Shown here one piece after another: positions 17,323-24,693 of a stretch of 64,000 bases of DNA. The stretch is taken from NCBI RefSeq assembly GCF_000219535.2, contig NZ_CP007806.1, positions 2,328,501 to 2,392,500 on the forward strand, in the 5' to 3' direction. Both the position numbers and the translations under genes were made by a program. Source of the DNA: Brevibacillus laterosporus LMG 15441. GTDB taxonomy: Bacteria; Bacillota; Bacilli; Brevibacillales; Brevibacillaceae. The stretch's first letter is position 1; each line of letters opens with the position of its first letter. The notes beneath the pieces were generated by a model that saw nothing but the letters and a program-made list of their open reading frames with translations, searched no databases and had not been told where the DNA came from.

Positions 17323-17487
17323 ATGAAGAAAAAATTTACATACAAATTAGATAAATTTATAGATATCGGCACCTATACAAAGAATGATAAGATAGTAACC
17401 TCACCTTTTGTTGTCTTCTCTCTTTGGAAAGACATGCAACATAAAGGTTTTTTATTTTTAGGAATTCGTGAAAGTAATGATATATAG
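17323..17487 (+). CDS. Small hypothetical protein, 54 residues
   Basis: ATG with GGGAG at 17312-17316, about 6 nt upstream. The basic N-terminus 'MKKKFTYKLDKFIDIG' and the aromatic-rich middle look protein-like, but no family is recognised and the frame is short. The rest of the gap to 17680 is AT-rich, without further frames, and probably carries the promoter of the LuxR-type gene. Confidence 0.35.
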   Translation: MKKKFTYKLDKFIDIGTYTKNDKIVTSPFVVFSLWKDMQHKGFLFLGIRESNDI

Positions 17488-17680
17488 CAATGGTAGCGAA
17501 ATTGTACGACTGGATATCCTACATTTAGTTGATAACTTAAATACAATTTTATGCGGGTAATAAAAATGTTTATTTTTTGAAAAAATATAATTTTCAGTCG
17601 ACATCTGTTATATATTTTTGTTTTAATTTACAATATATGTTAGGTTTTATTAAAACATAAATATTAGTGAGGTGTTATCG

Positions 17681-18349
17681 TTGCAACAGCACACAGAGAT
17701 ACCGATAGTGACAATTAACCATTTGCTAGCGTATCTTAAAGAAGAAATTCACTTTGTTCAGCCTTTTTTTCATAATCCTCATTTCTTCATTGTTACCAAT
17801 AAGGATGCGAACAGCATAGATTTCATGTGCTCAGATGGAAAGACGATGAATGAGGAGCTGGATGACTCTTTTAAGAAGAAAATGATAGCGTTCTCAATGG
17901 AAACGATCCAAGAGGCAAGTTCTACAAGAAATCCCGCAATTTGCTATGGAAATGAAATGTTTCCAAATGAACTGCCAGGATGGATCAGTATTGGAAGTCC
18001 GATCTTTATTAATAATACAAAAAAGGGATATATTAGCTTAAACTATCAATCAGAAGAGCATATCTCCTACATAGTGAATATTTTTTGCTACATCATAAAA
18101 ACAGTAGAATGGCGATTAAACAATGTAAGTACTTCTCACAAAGAGCAGGAACTGGAGAAAAAATGTAAAGATTTTCAGTTAACCAAGAAAGAATGCGAGA
18201 TTGTCCATAGTCTTCTTGAAAATATTTCAATTAAAGATATTTCGAAACATCATTTTATATCGGTAGAGACGGTTCGAACCCATGTAAAAAATATATACAA
18301 TAAGGTTGGAGTAAATAATAGAGTGGACTTAGTTAGAAGATTTGTATAA
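17681..18349 (+). CDS. LuxR-type HTH regulator next to the laterosporulin gene
   Basis: About 222 residues. The C-terminal 60 residues are a GerE/LuxR helix-turn-helix: 'LTKKECEIVHSLLENISIKDISKHHFISVETVRTHVKNIYNKVGVNNRVDL'. The N-terminal part looks like a degenerate GAF/PAS sensor ('DSFKKKMIAFSMETIQEA', 'WISIGSPIFINNTKKGYISL') of the type found in front of sigma-54 activators. No receiver aspartate pocket is visible, so it is not a classic response regulator. GAGGTG at 17669-17674 sets TTG 17681 as start. It lies 254 bp upstream of the bacteriocin gene and is the best candidate for its regulator (inference). Confidence 0.8.
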   Translation: MQQHTEIPIVTINHLLAYLKEEIHFVQPFFHNPHFFIVTNKDANSIDFMCSDGKTMNEELDDSFKKKMIAFSMETIQEASSTRNPAICYGNEMFPNELPGWISIGSPIFINNTKKGYISLNYQSEEHISYIVNIFCYIIKTVEWRLNNVSTSHKEQELEKKCKDFQLTKKECEIVHSLLENISIKDISKHHFISVETVRTHVKNIYNKVGVNNRVDLVRRFV

Positions 18350-18603
18350 CTACAGTAGAAAAATCCCCCCTGAAGGTGATTTTAAATGAAATTGGATATA
18401 ATATAATAAAAGTGTAAAAGTTACCACATTGAATCACCTGATAGTTTTACCTCAGTATTCATTACTGGTAATTTTTCGAAGTGGTTCGCAGGTCTTTATA
18501 TCTCTAGTGCGCTTTTTCCATGGAATAGAGTATGAAGTCTGTACCACAAAACAAAATTAATTAAATTCAAAAAATTCAAACATTTGAATGGAGGATGAAG
18601 AAT

Positions 18604-18756
18604 ATGGCTTGCCAATGTCCAGATGCGATCTCAGGTTGGACGCATACAGATTACCAGTGTCACGGTTTGGAGAATAAAATGTATAGACATGTTTATGCAA
18701 TTTGCATGAACGGTACTCAAGTATATTGCAGAACAGAGTGGGGTAGCAGCTGCTAA
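18604..18756 (+). CDS. Laterosporulin: leaderless, defensin-like, disulfide-rich bacteriocin precursor
   Basis: 50 codons starting MACQCPDAIS and ending EWGSSC. After removal of the initiator Met this is, to my recollection, the mature 49-residue laterosporulin of B. laterosporus GI-9, whose structure shows a defensin-like fold with three disulfides. Exactly six cysteines are present (positions 3, 5, 19, 34, 42 and 50 of the precursor). There is no double-glycine leader and no signal peptide, so it is exported as translated. GGAGGATG at 18591-18598 precedes the ATG. It is followed by a 14-bp perfect hairpin and then by a redox/ABC-export gene set. The gene is too short for ordinary gene callers. 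Confidence 0.95.
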   Translation: MACQCPDAISGWTHTDYQCHGLENKMYRHVYAICMNGTQVYCRTEWGSSC

Positions 18757-18782
18757 GTTCTACACATTAATAAGGGAAGAAA

Positions 18783-18814
18783 AGGAACACTCTATATTCA
18801 TATAGAGTGTTCCT
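18783..18814 (+). promoter_or_regulatory. Perfect 14-bp hairpin between the bacteriocin gene and its accessory genes
   Basis: AGGAACACTCTATA / TATAGAGTGTTCCT with a TTCA loop, not followed by a T-run. It could stabilise the 3' end of the short bacteriocin mRNA or give partial termination, so that the peptide is made in excess over the downstream proteins. Confidence 0.6.
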
Positions 18815-18844
18815 AGTCCTTTATGTAAAGGAGAGGATAAAAGA

Positions 18845-19330
18845 ATGGAAACAGATAATCATAAAAAATTTCTCAAAAACCCCAATCGTTTTTTGGAAAA
18901 GATCGGGACTTATTTTCCGGAAGAAATGAATGTAATGAAGGATGGACCGGCCATAGATTTTACATGGGTTCGTAAAGAGGCTTGCGGAACCGTTATTTAC
19001 ATCATGAGTGAAACATGCAATTTTTGTAAATATGATGCGATAAAAGAATTCGCTGATAAATATAATAAGTTTAATCATCTGATTTTCTTATATGGATCAG
19101 AGGAATATAAAGAGCAGATAAAAGAAGAGTATGGAATCTCTATTCCGATCGAGTTAACGGATCTAAAAGAGATAGGGGAAAAATTATTTATAGAGTTGGT
19201 TCCCACTATGATTGCTATGAATCGTGTAGGCCAAATTATCACTTGCGGTAGTTTTCGCAATGAAGTGGAGTCACTTGAGATGAGAATGGAACCGTTTCTG
19301 GATGTCTATTACTCCTTGGAGAATATTTAA
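18845..19330 (+). CDS. Thioredoxin-like protein with CNFC motif, laterosporulin locus
   Basis: 161 residues with a single thioredoxin-like domain. The redox motif CNFC is at residues 58-61 in 'IMSETCNFCKYDAIKEFA', and a cis-proline segment 'ELVPTMIAMN' (Pro about 120) follows at the expected distance. No signal peptide or membrane helix, so it should act in the cytoplasm or on the exporter's inner face. It starts 89 bp after the bacteriocin stop with AAAGGAGAGG, and the exporter gene follows after 2 bp. Probable role: handling cysteine redox state of the six-cysteine bacteriocin before or during export (inference). Confidence 0.75.
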   Translation: METDNHKKFLKNPNRFLEKIGTYFPEEMNVMKDGPAIDFTWVRKEACGTVIYIMSETCNFCKYDAIKEFADKYNKFNHLIFLYGSEEYKEQIKEEYGISIPIELTDLKEIGEKLFIELVPTMIAMNRVGQIITCGSFRNEVESLEMRMEPFLDVYYSLENI

Positions 19331-19332
19331 AA

Positions 19333-21183
19333 ATGAGCCTAAATGGCAAGGGTTCTGTACATAGCTCGAGCAACCGAGAGCATTTGGGATTTTTTCAAAA
19401 GATGCGACACAGACAACAATTATTCCTGTATGCATGTAAAATCATCTGGAATTTTAACAAAACCTATATGCTTTTGGTCTGCTCCTTAAGTATTATTCTT
19501 GCTCTACAATCAAACGCTATTATTGTTGCGAATAAATATACAATCGACAATCTTGTCAGTTCACAAATCTATCTTGCACTACTTGGAATTGGAATAATGC
19601 TGTTCCTCGAATTGCTTCAGGAGACGTTTGAACTTTTCTTGCGATTTTATAATACGAAATGTGATGAACAATTTGGAATTTACAGGGAACAAATCTTATT
19701 TGACAAGCTAGCAGGTATGCAATTGCTAGAGCGTGAGCATCCCAGCTTTTTAGGAAAGATACAGGTATGGTCGCTTGGACTGATGAAAATACAAGCTACC
19801 TTTCAATCCGGAATACAATGTGTAAAAGCATTACTGACGGGGGGAATTTCCATTTATGTGCTGGTAAGTGGGTATTGGCTTATCGGTGCTATTATTATTG
19901 GGTTTTCCATTGTAAAAAGTGTATTTGTATTTAAGGTTATCGATCCGCTGGTTTCTATGAATTTACAAATGGCGCGGGCCCATAACCTATCTACATATTT
20001 TCGCGATCTGCTAGTTCGAAAAGAGGCACAAAAAGAGTTTCTCTTATTTCAGGCTTTCTCCTTTTTTAAAGAAAAATGGCTCGATGCAAAAACAAACATC
20101 ATGAACATGAATATAGAAATCACGAAATTAAATGTAAGACCAGAATTTATAAGTAATTTGTTAACTGTATGCAGCAGATTAATGATTATGGTGATGATGG
20201 TCTTCCTTGTGGTAGAGAAGAGGATGACTATCGGAGATTTCGTTGCAATATCTTTGGCTGCCTCGTTGGCTGAACGAAATATCCTGTCTTTATTTCTCCA
20301 ATGCAAAAATCTATTAGAAAACCTGCGCTATGTAGATGAGTATCAGAAATTAGATTTGATTACTCCGAGCAAGGGAGAAAATCAAGCGGCGATAACAGAT
20401 TTTCAGCTAAAGCAGGGGATAGAGGTAATCGATTTAACCTTCACCTATCCGAATAGGGAGGAACCCGCACTTCATAAGATCAATCTCTCGATAAAAAAAG
20501 GGGAGAAGATTGCTATTATTGGGGATAATGCAGCAGGAAAATCTACGCTGATCAAGCTATTGCTAGGCTTATATCAGGCACCGGATAATACGATTTTTTA
20601 TGATGGTGTGGAGCAAAAGCAATTAGATGTTGCAGGTTTATGGAAAAGCTGTGGGGCAATCTTTCAGGATTTTATGAAATATAAGGTATCGATTCAGGAT
20701 AATATCTGCTTGGGAAATGAAAGGAAAGATGATCAGGAGCTGTATCATTTGCTTGAACATCTGAATATACAAGATTTTTATCGGTTAAAAAACGGTTTGT
20801 CTACCAAGCTTGGAGACATTCATGAGGATTCGGTAGACCTATCCGGTGGTCAATGGCAAAGAATCGCACTTGCTAGATTATTACATCGCAATCTGGATCT
20901 GATGGTTTTAGATGAACCCACTTCAGCATTAGATCCAAACAGTGAAGTGAAGGTATTTGACGATATCCTAGAGCTAGCGAAGGATAAGACACTCTTCATC
21001 ATTTCTCATCGAATTGGAATCGGGAAAAAGGTAGATCGCATCTATTATATGAGGCAAGGAAGTATTATCGAGCAAGGAACTCACCAGCAATTAATGGATG
21101 CAAAGGGTGAATACTATCGAACCTGGGAACGTCAAAGCGAGTGGTACAATTCAGAATTAGTCTACGAAAATAGGGGGTCATAA
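19333..21183 (+). CDS. ABC transporter, fused permease-ATPase, probable bacteriocin exporter
   Basis: 616 residues: an N-terminal six-helix exporter domain (about 30-330) and a C-terminal ATPase with Walker A GDNAAGKS at 397-404, Q-loop 'AIFQDF', signature LSGGQ at 503-507, Walker B 'LMVLDEPTSALDP' and H-loop 'IISHR'. There is no N-terminal C39 peptidase domain, which fits a peptide without a cleavable leader, as with NisT-like exporters. It sits 2 bp after the first thioredoxin-like gene and 4 bp before the second. It most probably exports laterosporulin; self-protection by efflux is an alternative. Confidence 0.88.
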   Translation: MSLNGKGSVHSSSNREHLGFFQKMRHRQQLFLYACKIIWNFNKTYMLLVCSLSIILALQSNAIIVANKYTIDNLVSSQIYLALLGIGIMLFLELLQETFELFLRFYNTKCDEQFGIYREQILFDKLAGMQLLEREHPSFLGKIQVWSLGLMKIQATFQSGIQCVKALLTGGISIYVLVSGYWLIGAIIIGFSIVKSVFVFKVIDPLVSMNLQMARAHNLSTYFRDLLVRKEAQKEFLLFQAFSFFKEKWLDAKTNIMNMNIEITKLNVRPEFISNLLTVCSRLMIMVMMVFLVVEKRMTIGDFVAISLAASLAERNILSLFLQCKNLLENLRYVDEYQKLDLITPSKGENQAAITDFQLKQGIEVIDLTFTYPNREEPALHKINLSIKKGEKIAIIGDNAAGKSTLIKLLLGLYQAPDNTIFYDGVEQKQLDVAGLWKSCGAIFQDFMKYKVSIQDNICLGNERKDDQELYHLLEHLNIQDFYRLKNGLSTKLGDIHEDSVDLSGGQWQRIALARLLHRNLDLMVLDEPTSALDPNSEVKVFDDILELAKDKTLFIISHRIGIGKKVDRIYYMRQGSIIEQGTHQQLMDAKGEYYRTWERQSEWYNSELVYENRGS

Positions 21184-21187
21184 TACC

Positions 21188-21622
21188 ATGTCAAAAAAAC
21201 TAGTTCGTGATACCGGTTTAGAAATAGGTACACCCATTCCACACATTCACTTCACAAATTGGGATTCATCACAACTAGAGCTGAAATTTTTGCCTAAAGG
21301 GGCTGCTTTAGTTTTCGTCTCCGTCTTTTGCTCCTATTGTATCGATTTATTACCCCACCTTGGATCGATAAGTCAGAGTCAGGATATGCAGCTTTATCTC
21401 TTTTCGGATGGAGAAATCGAGGATCACGCAGAAATGGCAGATTATTTTGGATGGAATTTCCCCGTGATTCAACTAAAACATCAGGAAATGAACGAAACCT
21501 TTAAGGTTAGCTACCACCCTTTTCTCCTTCTTACTGATTCAAAGGGTGTGATTATTAGCAAAGGAGATATCTACAAGGCAGAAGATTTTCATAAAATTCT
21601 AGAAAGTGTAACACTCCAATGA
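21188..21622 (+). CDS. Second thioredoxin-like protein (TlpA/MauD-like) with CSYC motif
   Basis: 144 residues with the redox pair Cys48/Cys51 in 'VFVSVFCSYCIDLLPHL' and the TlpA-type later segment 'VSYHPFLLLTDSKGVIISKGD', where the His-Pro pair holds the cis-proline. The start 'GTPIPHIHFTNWDSSQLEL' is the usual AhpC-TSA/Redoxin lead-in. No signal peptide or membrane anchor is visible, so its location is uncertain. It overlaps the next gene (MauE-like) by 4 bp; MauD and MauE also pair in methylamine dehydrogenase maturation, where they promote disulfide formation. This supports a disulfide-assembly role for the bacteriocin. Confidence 0.78.
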   Translation: MSKKLVRDTGLEIGTPIPHIHFTNWDSSQLELKFLPKGAALVFVSVFCSYCIDLLPHLGSISQSQDMQLYLFSDGEIEDHAEMADYFGWNFPVIQLKHQEMNETFKVSYHPFLLLTDSKGVIISKGDIYKAEDFHKILESVTLQ

Positions 21623-22152
21623 TGTCATATCTGCTCTTACTCCCGTATGGTTTTGCGTTCATGTTCTTTGTTTCCACTATTACAAAGTGCTTTTCAATGT
21701 TTGAATTCAGACAATCGATTGTACACTTTGATGTTATATCGAGAAAATATGTGATGCTCAGCTCCTATCTGGTTATTCTTATGGAATTTGTCTTAGCGAT
21801 TTGTTTTGCCCAGCTTGCTTTTTTACATGCGGCTTTTATCCTAACTGGCTTGCTGATGATTTTTTTTACCGGACTTTTCATACGAGCAAGTAAGCAGAAA
21901 AAAAGCTTTGCCTGTAGCTGTTTTGGGGGTAGTACCAAAAAGACAAACATAAAACTTGCCATCCTGCGAAATTGCTTGTTATTGCTTGGAGCGAGCGGAG
22001 GTTTTTGGATAGCTAACCAGCTAGAGGGGATACCCAATCCCCCTGAGCAGATCATGCCGTGCCTCATTGTAGCAGCGTTTTTCATACCTATTTACAAGGA
22101 ATTGACCATTTTATCTAAACTGAGAAAGAAAATGAGGATGCTGGTGCCATGA
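21619..22152 (+). CDS. MauE/DoxX-like integral membrane protein
   Basis: 177 residues with about four hydrophobic helices (6-24, 47-85, 112-128, 146-160). The 'SFACSCFGG' segment (Cys99, Cys101) on the loop after helix 3 is the hallmark of MauE-type proteins, which act with thioredoxin-like MauD in disulfide formation; the fold also resembles VKOR/DsbB-style membrane redox proteins in role. ATG overlaps the stop of the TlpA-like gene (translation coupling) and its own end overlaps the following gene by 4 bp. Inference: membrane electron acceptor for cysteine oxidation of laterosporulin. Confidence 0.75.
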   Translation: MMSYLLLLPYGFAFMFFVSTITKCFSMFEFRQSIVHFDVISRKYVMLSSYLVILMEFVLAICFAQLAFLHAAFILTGLLMIFFTGLFIRASKQKKSFACSCFGGSTKKTNIKLAILRNCLLLLGASGGFWIANQLEGIPNPPEQIMPCLIVAAFFIPIYKELTILSKLRKKMRMLVP

Positions 22153-22565
22153 TGGGTTTCTTGTTAAGTGTTGGGGGCATCATACTTGTTTTGATCATCG
22201 GGATGAAGATAACCAAAGCCTTCTATTATAAAAGGTATCTTCAAATCTATGTTTCTGGCAGTAAGGAGATTACGGATCTGCATGACAAAAGTATTTTTCT
22301 CTTTCTATCTTATACAGATCCTAGCAATCCTGAATATCTTGCGGAAATCAGCCGTCGCTTCCCTGATTATCAGATCTATATCATCTATAAGGCGCCTGAA
22401 TGGAAAGCAAGGGTGTTTTCTCGCCAAATCAATGAACATACGAAGCTACGGGTTGATGAACAGGGGATCGTGTCTGATGATTTAGGGATTTCAGCTTTTC
22501 CTGCTTTTCTTACTTACCAGGAGGTTTTCAAGAAAATATCGATTGTACGCTTTCATACGTATTAA
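22149..22565 (+). CDS. Membrane-anchored thioredoxin-like protein without cysteines
   Basis: 138 residues. One N-terminal membrane helix (about 4-22) is followed by a thioredoxin-like pattern: 'KSIFLFLSYTDPSNPEYLAEISRRF' has the strand, loop and helix that normally carry CxxC, and 'LGISAFPAFLTY' fits the cis-proline strand. The CxxC place is occupied by TDPSNP and the protein contains no cysteine, so it cannot do thiol exchange. It may hold the peptide or a partner redox protein. It overlaps the MauE-like gene by 4 bp. The thioredoxin fold is my reading of the pattern, not a search result. Confidence 0.6.
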   Translation: MMGFLLSVGGIILVLIIGMKITKAFYYKRYLQIYVSGSKEITDLHDKSIFLFLSYTDPSNPEYLAEISRRFPDYQIYIIYKAPEWKARVFSRQINEHTKLRVDEQGIVSDDLGISAFPAFLTYQEVFKKISIVRFHTY

Positions 22566-22591
22566 AATTACAAGCGAGGTGTTTGTTATAC

Positions 22592-22981
22592 ATGCATAGT
22601 CAATTGGTAGTAGTAGATAACATCGAATTTAGCAAGGAACATAAAAAACACGACATAGGGCAAATCCTTCATGACATCACGATTCCAGCATTGCCCTGCG
22701 TGTATACTTTTCAGATGTTTATCGCTCTGAAAGAATTACCTGATCAAGCAACCTTTGAGCTTCAATTGAAAATCAAAGATCGGAATGGAAAAGATGTTGG
22801 GATTTCGAGTCCCATCACAATGTATCATGAACGCAAGGATGAGCAATCCTCTGAAATGGAAACATCGTTAAAAATGTCTACGGTACTTAGCTTGGAAGGA
22901 ACATATAAAGCAGAACTATATTATGATGGAGAAGTGATTACAACTCATCCAGTTCATGTACGGCTGGAGCAAGCGTCATAG
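22592..22981 (+). CDS. Unknown beta-rich protein closing the laterosporulin locus
   Basis: About 129 residues from ATG 22592 (GAGGTG at 22576-22581; the in-frame TTG at 22583 is too close). The sequence alternates like an immunoglobulin-type beta-sandwich: 'TIPALPCVYTFQMFIALKEL', 'ATFELQLKIKDRNGKDVG', 'MSTVLSLEGTYKAELYYDGEVI'. It resembles DUF6941-type proteins loosely. No signal peptide, no membrane helix, one cysteine. Being the last gene of the cluster, it is a candidate immunity or accessory factor, but nothing in the sequence proves this. Confidence 0.6.
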   Translation: MHSQLVVVDNIEFSKEHKKHDIGQILHDITIPALPCVYTFQMFIALKELPDQATFELQLKIKDRNGKDVGISSPITMYHERKDEQSSEMETSLKMSTVLSLEGTYKAELYYDGEVITTHPVHVRLEQAS

Positions 22982-23028
22982 GAACAGGAAGCCTGCTTTT
23001 TATTGCAATAGATAGTGAATGATCATTT

Positions 23029-23052
23029 TATGAAGCTACCTAAGCTTCGTTA
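23029..23052 (+). terminator. Weak hairpin after the laterosporulin locus
   Basis: GAAGC / GCTTC stem with a short loop and a following TTATTC tail; only a tentative terminator. Confidence 0.35.
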
Positions 23053-23129
23053 TTCATTAGGGCTTTTCGGAATTGCAAAAAGACAACTAAATGTGAAAGG
23101 CGCTGACAAAGCGGTATAGCAAGAAAAAA

Positions 23130-23159
23130 TTGTATTTTTTTTAAGACTTATGGTATTCT
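23130..23159 (+). promoter_or_regulatory. Probable sigma-A promoter of the mph leader transcript
   Basis: TTGTAT at 23130-23135 and TATTCT at 23154-23159 with an 18-bp spacer, 31 bp before the leader ATG. Confidence 0.45.
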
Positions 23160-23190
23160 GAAACAAATTTATTGAACGGAGGGTTTTCTC

Positions 23191-23232
23191 ATGGCATACA
23201 TAAGATTCCGATTTACTACTTTGTCCCACTAA
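23191..23232 (+). CDS. 13-residue leader peptide MAYIRFRFTTLSH, probable macrolide sensor
   Basis: ATG preceded by GGAGGG at 23178-23183. The peptide carries an Arg-Phe-Arg triplet, the +X+ type of motif at which macrolide-bound ribosomes stall, and strongly resembles the ErmD leader (MTHSMRLRFPTLNQ as I recall it): R-x-R-F-x-T-L in the same register. It lies about 400 nt upstream of a macrolide phosphotransferase gene, with terminator-like hairpins between. Stalling at the RFR codons would change folding of the downstream RNA. This is a classic attenuation layout; induction itself is inferred. Confidence 0.75.
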   Translation: MAYIRFRFTTLSH

Positions 23233-23245
23233 TTTAATAGTGATC

Positions 23246-23292
23246 AAAGGCTCTGCCTGTGTGTAGAGTAATCGGGATTAGTCTGCCTTTTT
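23246..23292 (+). terminator. First attenuator-like terminator downstream of the leader peptide
   Basis: AAAGG (23246-23250) pairs with CCTTT (23286-23290); between them two small hairpins, CTCT/AGAG and TAATC/GATTA, would make a three-way junction. A five-T run ends it. It starts 13 nt after the leader stop codon. Confidence 0.5.
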
Positions 23293-23324
23293 ATAAGAAA
23301 ACTCTATGAGAACGATATAAAAAA

Positions 23325-23352
23325 GGGATAGACATTCGCTGTCTGTCTTTTT
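23325..23352 (+). terminator. Second attenuator-like terminator upstream of mph
   Basis: AGACA / TGTCT hairpin (23330-23344), then GTC and a run of seven Ts. Confidence 0.55.
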
Positions 23353-23446
23353 TTGTATCGTAAATTTATGTAAGCCAGGAGACGCGTGTAATGGTAAGAT
23401 CATCATTTTGGGATAGAAGCACGCTGTTTTACTACCCTGATAGCTA

Positions 23447-23476
23447 GTAAATAGTAGGTTTGCACCTACTATTTAC
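23447..23476 (+). promoter_or_regulatory. Perfect 13-bp hairpin in the mph leader
   Basis: GTAAATAGTAGGT / ACCTACTATTTAC with a TTGC loop and no T-run; a structural element of the long leader or a protein-binding palindrome. Confidence 0.5.
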
Positions 23477-23560
23477 ATGTTCTCTTATATCGCGCCGTCT
23501 CACACGAACAACGTAAATGGCACCCGACTTATTTTTGGTGTTCTTTTCCCGTTACTCAAG

Positions 23561-23622
23561 CACAGGTAGCAATGCCTGTGTATTTTGTTTTGACACAGTT
23601 TCGGGTGTAAAAATACTAAAAT
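23561..23622 (+). promoter_or_regulatory. Hairpin with T-rich tail followed by a possible mph-proximal promoter
   Basis: CACAGG / CCTGTG hairpin (23561-23580) with tail TATTTTGTTTT could be a third terminator. TTGACA at 23590-23595 and TACTAA at 23614-23619 (18-bp spacer) could drive mph directly, which would bypass the leader. Confidence 0.4.
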
Positions 23623-23638
23623 AAAGGACGTGCAGCAT

Positions 23639-24538
23639 ATGATGATAAAAACAGACGAACAAATTCTGGCGGATGCGAAGAAGCATGGACTGCTACTAAA
23701 AGAGGATTCGTTACAGAGAAATGATTCTGGAATAGATTTTCAGGTTGTTATGTCGCGCGATCTGAATGGAGTACAATGGGTGTTACGGTATCCAAGACGA
23801 ATAGACGTGCTACCCTCGGCAAAAAAAGAGAGACAGATTCTAACCCTGATAGAATCGCGAGTGTTGGTACAAGTACCGATTTGGAGAATTTACTCAGAAG
23901 AGCTGATTGCCTATCAGTTGTTAAAAGGTGTACCAGCAGGAACGATTGATCCAGAAGCAAAGGCATATATTTGGCAAATTGACGAAAAAAATGTACCAGA
24001 TGTCTTTCATGAAACGCTTGCCCTTGCAATCGCCTCCCTACATCGGATTAATCCGAACACTTGCAGAGAGGCGGGGATAGAACTAGAGACTGCTGAAGAA
24101 GCAAGGGCCTCGATGAGAGCGAGGATGGATAAAATCAAAATGACATTTGGAGTAAGTAATGATCTCTGGAATCGCTGGCAAAATTGGCTTGCAAATGATA
24201 CGCTTTGGCCCACGAAAACGGTACTCGTTCATGGGGATCTGCATGCGGGACATATCCTAGTTGATGAAGCATCACGAGTAACAGGCTTGATTGATTGGAC
24301 AGAGGCAAGGGTAACTGATCCTGCCCATGATTTTGTGGCTCATTATCGGACTTTTGGAGAAGAAGCTCTGCAAAGATTAATCTATCACTATGAGCAAGCA
24401 GGTGGAAACGTTTGGCCGAATATGACTGATCATGTTATTGAATTAGCTGCTAGTTATCCTGTTGCCATTGCTGAATTTGCCGAAAAATCAGGGCTAGAAG
24501 AGTACAAGCAGATGGCCAAACAAGTGCTGGGTGTATAA
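23639..24538 (+). CDS. Macrolide 2'-phosphotransferase (Mph family)
   Basis: About 299 residues. It should inactivate macrolides by GTP-dependent phosphorylation of the desosamine 2'-hydroxyl. The protein-kinase-like APH fold shows the catalytic loop 'VLVHGDLHAGHILVDE' and the metal-binding 'GLIDWTEARVTDPAHDF', plus the Mph-type N-terminus 'AKKHGLLLKEDSLQRNDSGIDFQV' and 'VLRYPRR'. Length fits the Mph enzymes described from Bacillales. The frame extends up to a GTG at 23630, but AAAGGA at 23623-23628 fits ATG 23639. Leader peptide and hairpins upstream suggest macrolide-inducible expression. Substrate range cannot be read from sequence. Confidence 0.9.
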   Translation: MMIKTDEQILADAKKHGLLLKEDSLQRNDSGIDFQVVMSRDLNGVQWVLRYPRRIDVLPSAKKERQILTLIESRVLVQVPIWRIYSEELIAYQLLKGVPAGTIDPEAKAYIWQIDEKNVPDVFHETLALAIASLHRINPNTCREAGIELETAEEARASMRARMDKIKMTFGVSNDLWNRWQNWLANDTLWPTKTVLVHGDLHAGHILVDEASRVTGLIDWTEARVTDPAHDFVAHYRTFGEEALQRLIYHYEQAGGNVWPNMTDHVIELAASYPVAIAEFAEKSGLEEYKQMAKQVLGV

Positions 24539-24617
24539 TTCCTTGATAAAGAGAGAAGGCTCAGATTGAAAATGTATGGATTGAAAAAGCTGCCCCTCCG
24601 AAAAAGCATGATATTAT

Positions 24618-24693
24618 CCCCTTCGAGTAGACAGTGTAAAAAGCTCACCAACCTGACGGAGGGTGGTACACTCTACTTGAAGGGGCCTTTTTT
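24618..24693 (+). terminator. Terminator between convergent mph and nadE
   Basis: Long imperfect stem CCCCTTCGAGTAGACAGTGTA / TACACTCTACTTGAAGGGG followed by CCTTTTTT; the T-run overlaps the nadE stop codon. Confidence 0.75.

Noticed and set aside
23130..24693. mph locus considered as a recent mobile resistance insertion
   Set aside because: No transposase, inverted repeat or target duplication flanks it and its base composition is like that of its neighbours; it looks intrinsic.
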